A program made the position numbers and the translations under genes. Of a stretch of 64,000 nt of DNA, positions 37,641 to 44,459 are shown one piece after another. The notes under the pieces are model-generated. The model searched no databases. It worked only from the letters and a program-made list of their open reading frames with translations, and was not told the origin of the DNA. Where the stretch lies: contig NZ_AWNH01000012.1 of NCBI RefSeq assembly GCF_000482245.1, positions 62,001 to 126,000 on the forward strand, in the 5' to 3' direction. This DNA comes from Leptolyngbya sp. Heron Island J. Lineage in GTDB: Bacteria > Cyanobacteriota > Cyanobacteriia > Phormidesmidales > Phormidesmidaceae. Position 1 is the stretch's first letter, and each line of letters begins with the position of its first letter.

Positions 37641-40417
37641 TGGAAAATGTTGCCGATATCTATCCGCTCTCACCAGTTCAGCTGGGTATGTTGTTTCACA
37701 CTCTAGCCGACACCCAGGCTGGTGTTTATGTAAATCAATACACCTGTAAGCTCAGCGGTAATCTCCAGCCAAATCTGTTACAGCAGGCGTGGCCACAGAC
37801 GGTGGCACGGCATCCAGTTTTGCGCACGGCGTTTCTGTGGGACGGTTTGGATGAGCCGCTACAGGTGGTTCGTGAGCAAGTGGAGCTGCCCTGGCGGTCA
37901 TGGGATTGGCGTGGGATAACGGATGCTGAGCAGATGACTAAGTTGGAGGAGTTTTTGGAGTGCGATCGCACCCAAGGCTTCAACCTAGACCAGGCTCCAC
38001 TGCTGCGCCTTACCCTGATTCACCTACGCGACAACGTCCATCAGTTTGTCTGGAGCTCTCACCACCTGCTATTTGACGGCTGGTCGCTGCCCCTCATCTG
38101 GCAAGACATGCTGACCTACTACGGCGCATTGCTCCAGGGAACCGTACCCCAGCTGCAGCCCACACGTCCCTACCGCGACTATATTGCCTGGCAGCAGGAA
38201 CAAGATCTCAGCACAGCTGAAACCTTCTGGCGCAATCAGCTTCAGGGGGTTGTCGAACTCACACCGCTGCCTGCTGCTCGTCCTGGTACATCCCAACGCT
38301 ACCAGCAGCAACATCAATCCCTATCACCGTCTTTGACCACAGCTCTCAAAAACCTGGCACGACAACATCGACTAACACTGAATACCCTGGTTCAGGGAGC
38401 ATGGGCACTACTCTTAAACCACTACAGCGGCGAGGACCAGGTAACCTACGGTTCGGTAGTTTCTGGTCGTCCGGCTGATCTGGTTGGTATGGAAACCATG
38501 GTGGGATTGTTTATTAACACCCTGCCTGTGCGGGTAAGCATTAAGCCTGACCAAACTCTTGTCGATTGGCTACAGTTACGCCAGCAGCAGCTACTAGACC
38601 TGCGACAGTACGAAACCACAGCCCTCACAGATATTCAACGCTGGAGTGATGTACCCCAGAAAAACCCTCTATTTGAAAGCATTGTAGTGTTTGAAAACTA
38701 TCCAGCGGCAGCAGCTACAGACCTTGGGTTTGATACCAGCGACGTGCGCTATCTGGAGCAGAGTAATTATCCGCTGGCGCTGTTGGTGGTTCCTGGTGAA
38801 TCGCTGGAACTATTGCTGTTATTTGATTCGGGTAGGTTTGAGGAGGGTGCGATCTTGTGCCTACACGCCCACCTGGAACTATTGCTCACCGCGTTTGTTG
38901 AGCAACCTCAGAGCAAATTGGCTGAGCTACCACGTTTAACACCAACAGAACAGCAACAGCTAACCACCTGGGAGACGGTTGACTATCCCCGTGATTTAAC
39001 CATTCATCAGCTGATTGAAGCTCAGGTACAGAAAACACCAGATGCGCTGGCAGTTGTTTTTGAGGGACAAACACTGACCTATGGCGAACTGAATCAACAG
39101 GCTGATCAACTAGCTGATCTGTTTCGTTCAAACGGAGTCATCCCCGGTGATCGGATTGCTCTATGTCTAAACCCCTCTCTGAGCAGAATCGTATGTATTC
39201 TGGCTGTACTTAAGGCAGGTGCAGCCTATGTACCTCTTGATCCGGCATATCCGGCTGAACGCCTTCAATACTGTTTAGAAGATACTAACCCCAAATTCTT
39301 ACTGACGCAGCGTTCTGTGGACTTACCAGATATATCTATTACCGTTTTATATCTGGATGGAGAAGGAATGGAGCAATGTCAGACACAAGGGTGGGCACAA
39401 GGCCAGCCCCTACAGTCACCCCATCACCCCATCACCCCAGACGATCTCGCCTACATCATCTACACCTCCGGCTCCACCGGCACTCCCAAAGGAGTTATGG
39501 TTAGCCACCAGAATTTGGTGCATTCTACAACTGCTCGCGCCCACGTTTACCCAGAGCCTGTGGGTCGATTTCTGTTGCTCTCGTCTATCGCCTTTGATAG
39601 TTCTGTGGCTGGTATCTTTTGGACGCTCTGTCAGGGGGGGACTCTGGTCTTACCGCCTGAGCGCATAGAGCAAGATTTGCAGCAGCTGGCTGATTTGATT
39701 GCTCGCCAGCGAATCACCCATACACTCTGTGTACCAACGCTGTATTCATTGTTGTTGGCATCTGCTGATCCGCAACAGCTGGCTAAACTCCGCACGGTGA
39801 TTGTGGCAGGTGAGGCCTGCCCGCGGGCGCTGGTGCAGAATCACTATGCCAAGCTACCGGCTACGGACTTGTATAACGAGTATGGTCCTACTGAAGCGAC
39901 TGTGTGGTGTACAGCGTATCGTATTCTAGCAGAACCTGGACCTGTGGCGATTGGTAAGGCAATTCCCAATACGCAGATTTATCTGTTGGATAAGGATTTG
40001 AATCTGGTTCCTACTGGAGCGATTGGTGAGATTTATGTCGGTGGTGATGGGGTGGCGCAGGGGTATTTGCATCAACCGGAGAAAACGGCATTGTCGTTTG
40101 TGATGTTGGAGGGTGGGCAATGCCCACCCTCCAGGGGGCGTCTTTATAAAACTGGCGATTTGGCACGGTATCGTTCCAACGGCACCCTGGAATGGTTAGG
40201 GCGGTGTGACCGGCAGGTGAAAATTCGTGGTTATCGGATTGAGCTAGGAGAGATTGAGGATGTGCTACAAGATCACCAGGCAATCCAGGAAACCGTAGTT
40301 GTTGCTCGAAACACACTCCAGCCATCGGATGTAGATAGTTTAGTCTCTGCGCTTGCATCTCTTCCCCCTGATAAAGCAGATGCATTATTAGCCAACACAA
40401 TGGGAGAAGGTGCTTAG
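37640..40417 (+). CDS. NRPS C-A protein whose A domain lacks its A9-A10 end and PCP
   Basis: 925-residue NRPS. The C domain has His141-His142 in SHHLLFDGWS. The A domain runs from A1 (LTYGELNQQADQLA) through A3 YTSGSTGTPKG, A5 NEYGPTEATVWC, A7 LYKTGDLARY and A8 KIRGYRIELGEIE, then ends after about 50 more residues with an acidic helix (SLPPDKADALLANTMGEG). A9, A10 and the carrier protein are missing; they occur at the N-terminus of the protein encoded at 42520. By eye the pocket is D-S-A-L-I-A-E-V-W plus a Lys from the other protein; I do not recognise its amino acid. Two in-frame repeat insertions lie at about 575-600 and 823-832. Confidence 0.88.
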   Translation: MENVADIYPLSPVQLGMLFHTLADTQAGVYVNQYTCKLSGNLQPNLLQQAWPQTVARHPVLRTAFLWDGLDEPLQVVREQVELPWRSWDWRGITDAEQMTKLEEFLECDRTQGFNLDQAPLLRLTLIHLRDNVHQFVWSSHHLLFDGWSLPLIWQDMLTYYGALLQGTVPQLQPTRPYRDYIAWQQEQDLSTAETFWRNQLQGVVELTPLPAARPGTSQRYQQQHQSLSPSLTTALKNLARQHRLTLNTLVQGAWALLLNHYSGEDQVTYGSVVSGRPADLVGMETMVGLFINTLPVRVSIKPDQTLVDWLQLRQQQLLDLRQYETTALTDIQRWSDVPQKNPLFESIVVFENYPAAAATDLGFDTSDVRYLEQSNYPLALLVVPGESLELLLLFDSGRFEEGAILCLHAHLELLLTAFVEQPQSKLAELPRLTPTEQQQLTTWETVDYPRDLTIHQLIEAQVQKTPDALAVVFEGQTLTYGELNQQADQLADLFRSNGVIPGDRIALCLNPSLSRIVCILAVLKAGAAYVPLDPAYPAERLQYCLEDTNPKFLLTQRSVDLPDISITVLYLDGEGMEQCQTQGWAQGQPLQSPHHPITPDDLAYIIYTSGSTGTPKGVMVSHQNLVHSTTARAHVYPEPVGRFLLLSSIAFDSSVAGIFWTLCQGGTLVLPPERIEQDLQQLADLIARQRITHTLCVPTLYSLLLASADPQQLAKLRTVIVAGEACPRALVQNHYAKLPATDLYNEYGPTEATVWCTAYRILAEPGPVAIGKAIPNTQIYLLDKDLNLVPTGAIGEIYVGGDGVAQGYLHQPEKTALSFVMLEGGQCPPSRGRLYKTGDLARYRSNGTLEWLGRCDRQVKIRGYRIELGEIEDVLQDHQAIQETVVVARNTLQPSDVDSLVSALASLPPDKADALLANTMGEGA
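40107..40133. repeat. palindromic repeat inside the second A domain
   Basis: TGGAGGGTGGGCA-A-TGCCCACCCTCCA, a 13-bp perfect stem with a 1-base loop. It is read in frame as LEGGQCPPSR just before motif A7, where related A domains have a shorter loop. The core GGGTGGGCA recurs at 39391, 48510 and 59711. Confidence 0.8.
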
Positions 40418-40418
40418 C

Positions 40419-41144
40419 ATGTTAATGAAGGAATCATGGCTAAAATACACTCTTGTTAGAGGTTTAAAAAAACTCAAGCTTCGACGCGACAGTGCCCTAA
40501 AGCAAAAACTATTAAAGGAAGGTCGAATCCGCTGGCTAGATATGGGTAGCCGCCGGTTTGAAGAGGGTTTTATGTGCTTGGATTTGGGCTCAGCTGATGG
40601 TCTATCTTCTGACTATGCTGAGAGATACTATCAAGCAAATATAAGCCAGCTGGGAGAGACCGATTGTGAGAAATTAGGGCAGTTTGATCTAGTCAGAATG
40701 CAGCATGTTTTTGAACACTTTAGCTTTGAGGAGGGGGTAAACCTGCTCAAATTCTGCTCTAGCATTCTTAAGCCAGATGGCTATCTATTGATCACCGTCC
40801 CAGACTTACGAATCCATATCAATGGATATTTCACAAACTATCGTCATATGGATTATTTTGTGAACTATGCTCGACGCAGAATTCCGAAGGATGCACCTCC
40901 AAGTTTTATTTTTTCATTCCATGCTCACCAATTTGGATATGCGCCTGTCGAAGAACCGGGGCAAGTCCATCGGTGGAGCTATGACTATGAGGGTCTTAAG
41001 TATCAGCTAGAGAGAGTTAATCAGTTTAAAAACATCAAACACTTGGATTTGCTGCATCCTTGGGCTGCTGTTCCATTTACCCACAACATGCCCATTGAGG
41101 ATCTGTGTGTGATTGCACAGAAGAACTCAATGGAGGGAGGGTAA
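40419..41144 (+). CDS. class I SAM-dependent methyltransferase lying between two halves of a split A domain
   Basis: 241-residue methyltransferase. A loose motif I, WLDMGSRRFEEGFMCLDLGS, is followed by FDLVRMQHVFEHFSFEEG and LKPDGYLLITVPDLRI, which are typical of class I enzymes that act on sugars, lipids or small metabolites. ATG 40419 follows a GGAGAAGG ribosome binding site and starts 1 base after the previous stop. It is not fused to the NRPS, yet it lies exactly where embedded methyltransferase domains occur in interrupted A domains. N-, O- or C-methylation of the peptide is possible; the target is unknown. Confidence 0.8.
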   Translation: MLMKESWLKYTLVRGLKKLKLRRDSALKQKLLKEGRIRWLDMGSRRFEEGFMCLDLGSADGLSSDYAERYYQANISQLGETDCEKLGQFDLVRMQHVFEHFSFEEGVNLLKFCSSILKPDGYLLITVPDLRIHINGYFTNYRHMDYFVNYARRRIPKDAPPSFIFSFHAHQFGYAPVEEPGQVHRWSYDYEGLKYQLERVNQFKNIKHLDLLHPWAAVPFTHNMPIEDLCVIAQKNSMEGG

Positions 41145-41146
41145 CT

Positions 41147-42523
41147 ATGGCCCATATTGTTTGTATGACTGGAGGGCTAACCGGCATTCTTAATGCCAGT
41201 TTTGCATTAGTGAAACAGCTGGAACAGGCTGGCCATCGAGTCACCTATGCGAGCCCGGCTCAGCTACGGGAGTCGGTTACAGCTCAGGGTATTTCCTATG
41301 TGCAGCTTGACCCCTGGGGGATTCAAGCAGGCGAACCGTCAATGGGTCGCTGGCAAAAGTGGCGAACACTACGAGAACGACAACAGCGAGCAGTTGATGC
41401 CCTCGGTGTGCAGAACTTTGTTCAGACTATACGAGATCTAGCTCCAGATTTGCTGTTAATTGATATGGAGATGCACCCTCACATTATGGCTGCTGTCACT
41501 GGCCAGTTTTCGGTTGCGTTGCTATGTCAGTTTCTCTCTATTTGGAAGCGTCCCAGCCTACCGCCGATTCATACCAGTATTGTGCCAGGTGTCGGATTGT
41601 CAGGGCAGCGACTCGCCATTGAATGGAGCTGGTGGTGCTATAGCTGGAGAAAATGGTGGGAATTTCAGCGAGAGCGCTGGCGGCGCATGGGCATTGATCG
41701 AGTCTCGATACTGCGTTGCTATGCACGACAGATCGGCTATCCCTGGCGTAATCAACGTGATCAGTGGCTGGTGCCGTATCCCCATGCATCGCTGCCTATA
41801 CTTTGTTTTAATGCGCTGGAACTGGACTTTCCCCATGACCCTCATCCTTCTATGAATTATGTTGGTCCTATGGTTTTAGAGAACCGTCAGGAGTCAAAGA
41901 TTGAGCCCGCAACAGAAGCAGCTCTTGCACAACTTTTTGAAAGGCGTAAGTCTGGCGAAAAATTTCTTATTTATTGCGGTTGCAGCACTTTTGTAAAGAC
42001 TGACCAACACTTTTTACAACGGCTGATAGAGGCAGTCTCGACCCGCTCACAGTGGGATTTGGTGTTGGGTTTGGGAGGAAAGTTGAGTCCTCGTAAACTG
42101 CCAAACTTGCCACCTAATGTCCATGCCTTTAGCTGGGTACCTCAGTTGCAGGTGCTTAAACATGCAGACTGCGCCATCAATAATGGCGGGATTAATAGCA
42201 TTAATGAGTGTCTGTACTTTGGTGTGCCGATGCTGGTGTATTCCCTCAAGCATTTTGATCAGGATGGGGATGCAGCTCGTGTGGCTTACCACGGTCTGGG
42301 GATTGCTGGGGATATTGTTCAGGATCAATCAGCGAAAATACGCCAGTATATTCAGACCTTGCTGAGTGATCAGTCCTATAAAAAACAGGCCGAGCGCATG
42401 GGTGAGTGCTGTTATCGCTATGGGCACCGCGCCGCTCGGGTCGTTGAGTCTTTATTAGAGTCTCAATGGGCAGAACGCGATTTCTTAGCCGTTAGCAACC
42501 AGCGGGGAGGAGGTGCATCATGA
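41147..42523 (+). CDS. GT1/UGT-family glycosyltransferase
   Basis: 458-residue glycosyltransferase of the MGT/UGT type. The N-terminus HIVCMTGGLTGILNASFALV is an acceptor-side Rossmann start. The C-terminal donor region has FSWVPQLQVLKHADCAINNG, GINSINECLYFGVPMLVYS and HFDQDGDAARV, the bacterial form of the nucleotide-sugar signature. ATG 41147 follows GGAGGGAGG, 2 bases after the methyltransferase stop; an upstream ATG at 41105 overlaps that gene. Its TGA overlaps the ATG of the next NRPS gene (ATGA), so expression is coupled with it. It probably transfers a sugar to the peptide product. Confidence 0.85.
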   Translation: MAHIVCMTGGLTGILNASFALVKQLEQAGHRVTYASPAQLRESVTAQGISYVQLDPWGIQAGEPSMGRWQKWRTLRERQQRAVDALGVQNFVQTIRDLAPDLLLIDMEMHPHIMAAVTGQFSVALLCQFLSIWKRPSLPPIHTSIVPGVGLSGQRLAIEWSWWCYSWRKWWEFQRERWRRMGIDRVSILRCYARQIGYPWRNQRDQWLVPYPHASLPILCFNALELDFPHDPHPSMNYVGPMVLENRQESKIEPATEAALAQLFERRKSGEKFLIYCGCSTFVKTDQHFLQRLIEAVSTRSQWDLVLGLGGKLSPRKLPNLPPNVHAFSWVPQLQVLKHADCAINNGGINSINECLYFGVPMLVYSLKHFDQDGDAARVAYHGLGIAGDIVQDQSAKIRQYIQTLLSDQSYKKQAERMGECCYRYGHRAARVVESLLESQWAERDFLAVSNQRGGGAS

Positions 42524-44457
42524 CAAAAGATAACTATGAGGAACTACGTCAACGGGTGATGCAGCTCTCGCCAAGGCATCGAGTGGCGTTAGCACAACAG
42601 CTGTCTCATTCTTCCCAACGGCTAGTTGCCTATGTGGTGCCTAAACCGGATAACAGCACTCTAAATCCTTCTACATTAAAGGATTTCCTCAAATCCAAAC
42701 TGCCCAATTACATGGTGCCTGCGGCCATTGTTCCTTTAGAGACCCTACCGCGTACTGCCAATGGCAAGATTGATGTTAACGCCTTGCCTGAACCAAAGAT
42801 AGCTACCTCTGATGCAGGTGAGACTCCGCGCAATGCCGTTGAAGAAACCCTGGCTCAAATTTGGCAAGATGTGCTGAGGCTCAACGCCATTGGTGTCCAC
42901 GACAACTTTTTTGAACTGGGTGGGGATTCGATCCTTAGCATTCAAATTGTTTCTAGGGCACGAGAGGCGGGACTACGGCTAGCGCCCAATCAACTGTTTG
43001 AACAGCCGACAATAGCGGAACTGGCAGCTGTTGTGAACCTTACCCCTGAAGTGGCTGCCACCCAGGACGTGGTTACTGGAGAAGTACCCCTGACTCCGAT
43101 TCAGCAGTGGTTCTTTGAGCAGGAGATGGAATCTGCACACCACTGGCATCAGGCGATGTTGGTGGAGGTACCTGACGGGGTGAATAGTGAGATGGTGGAG
43201 GGTGCGATCGCAACCCTCTGGACCCACCACGACGCCCTCAGACTGATCTTCACCGACAAGCAAATAAATACCGACGCTAGCAACCCACCAAAACTAGCTC
43301 ACATAGATCTCACACACCTAACCGCATCCGATCAAGTCCAGGCGATTGCCGCCCATGGCACTAAGCTGCACCAAAATGTGACTTTAGCCGCAGGTGGCCT
43401 CATGCGGACAGCCCTGTTCACTTGCAGTACAAACCAGTTGCGGCTGCTGCTTAGCTTGCACCATCTGGTCGTAGATGCTGTTTCCTGGCAAATTCTTCTT
43501 GGTGACTTAGGAACATTGTTAGGTGGAGCGACACCGTTGCCTGAGAAAACGACTTCGTTTAAGAGCTGGTCTGAAACTCTAAGAGCACAGACAGCCGCAC
43601 AACAGTCTGAAGCTGACTTTTGGGTTACCCAGGTTGAACAGCCCATTATCCAATTGCCGCGCGACTATGCTGAGACGACACTACCTGTAGAGGCAACGAC
43701 ACAAACGGTTACTGTCGCTTTGAGTCAAGAAGATACTCAAGCACTACTTCAGACTGTTCCTGCTGTTTACAACACTCAGATCAATGATGCACTGTTAACA
43801 GCCTTAGCTCAGACTTTATTGCAGTGGGTAGGGGCTACATCAGGCAATGTCCGTATTGAAGTAGAGGCCCACGGTCGAGAGCAGATTACTCCTGAGATCG
43901 ACGTATCAAGAACCGTGGGCTGGTTCACAACTACCTATCCATACAGTCTACAGGTGAGAAATACTGAAGACTGTATGGAGTCACTTAAATCAGTCAAGGA
44001 GCAACTGCGCCAGATTCCTGATCGGGGTATTAGCTATGGGATGTTGCGCTATTTAGGAAATGAGACAATACGACAGAGATTGGCTCAAGCATCTAACTCC
44101 GAAGTCTTGTTTAACTACTTAGGTCAGCGAGACTCTACATCTACAGGTTTACAGATAATCCAGGATATTGATGTTGGCACGCTGAGAGATCCACGAAACA
44201 GGCGTGGCTATCTCTTAGAGATAAACACCTGGGTTGCCAACGGACAACTGCAGGTTAACTGGCGTTATGACACCAAGATTCATCGACCAGATACCTTGGA
44301 AACCCTGGCTAATCAATATCTTAGTGCTCTGAAATCTCTTATTGTCCAATGCTCTGACACAGACAGCGGCGGTTTTACACCATCCGACTTTCCTGACGCG
44401 GAATTTAATCAGAGTGAATTAGACGACTTTATTGGCCAACTTACTGGGGAGGTATAA
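42520..44457 (+). CDS. NRPS protein: A-domain C-terminal piece, PCP and E domain
   Basis: 645-residue NRPS. Residues 1-30 form a helix (LRQRVMQLSPRHRVALAQQL) that may be a docking element. Residues about 35-90 are the missing end of an A domain: RLVAYVVPKPD, A9 LKSKLPNYMVPA and A10 TANGKID with the invariant Lys83. A PCP follows with Ser137 in ELGGDSILSIQIV, then an epimerisation domain with His314 in LHHLVVDAVSW, EAHGRE and LFNYLG. With the protein encoded at 37640 it makes one complete C-A-PCP-E module, provided the two chains associate. Strong ribosome binding site GGGGAGGAGG; 4-base overlap with the glycosyltransferase gene. Confidence 0.9.
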   Translation: MTKDNYEELRQRVMQLSPRHRVALAQQLSHSSQRLVAYVVPKPDNSTLNPSTLKDFLKSKLPNYMVPAAIVPLETLPRTANGKIDVNALPEPKIATSDAGETPRNAVEETLAQIWQDVLRLNAIGVHDNFFELGGDSILSIQIVSRAREAGLRLAPNQLFEQPTIAELAAVVNLTPEVAATQDVVTGEVPLTPIQQWFFEQEMESAHHWHQAMLVEVPDGVNSEMVEGAIATLWTHHDALRLIFTDKQINTDASNPPKLAHIDLTHLTASDQVQAIAAHGTKLHQNVTLAAGGLMRTALFTCSTNQLRLLLSLHHLVVDAVSWQILLGDLGTLLGGATPLPEKTTSFKSWSETLRAQTAAQQSEADFWVTQVEQPIIQLPRDYAETTLPVEATTQTVTVALSQEDTQALLQTVPAVYNTQINDALLTALAQTLLQWVGATSGNVRIEVEAHGREQITPEIDVSRTVGWFTTTYPYSLQVRNTEDCMESLKSVKEQLRQIPDRGISYGMLRYLGNETIRQRLAQASNSEVLFNYLGQRDSTSTGLQIIQDIDVGTLRDPRNRRGYLLEINTWVANGQLQVNWRYDTKIHRPDTLETLANQYLSALKSLIVQCSDTDSGGFTPSDFPDAEFNQSELDDFIGQLTGEV

Positions 44458-44459
44458 CG

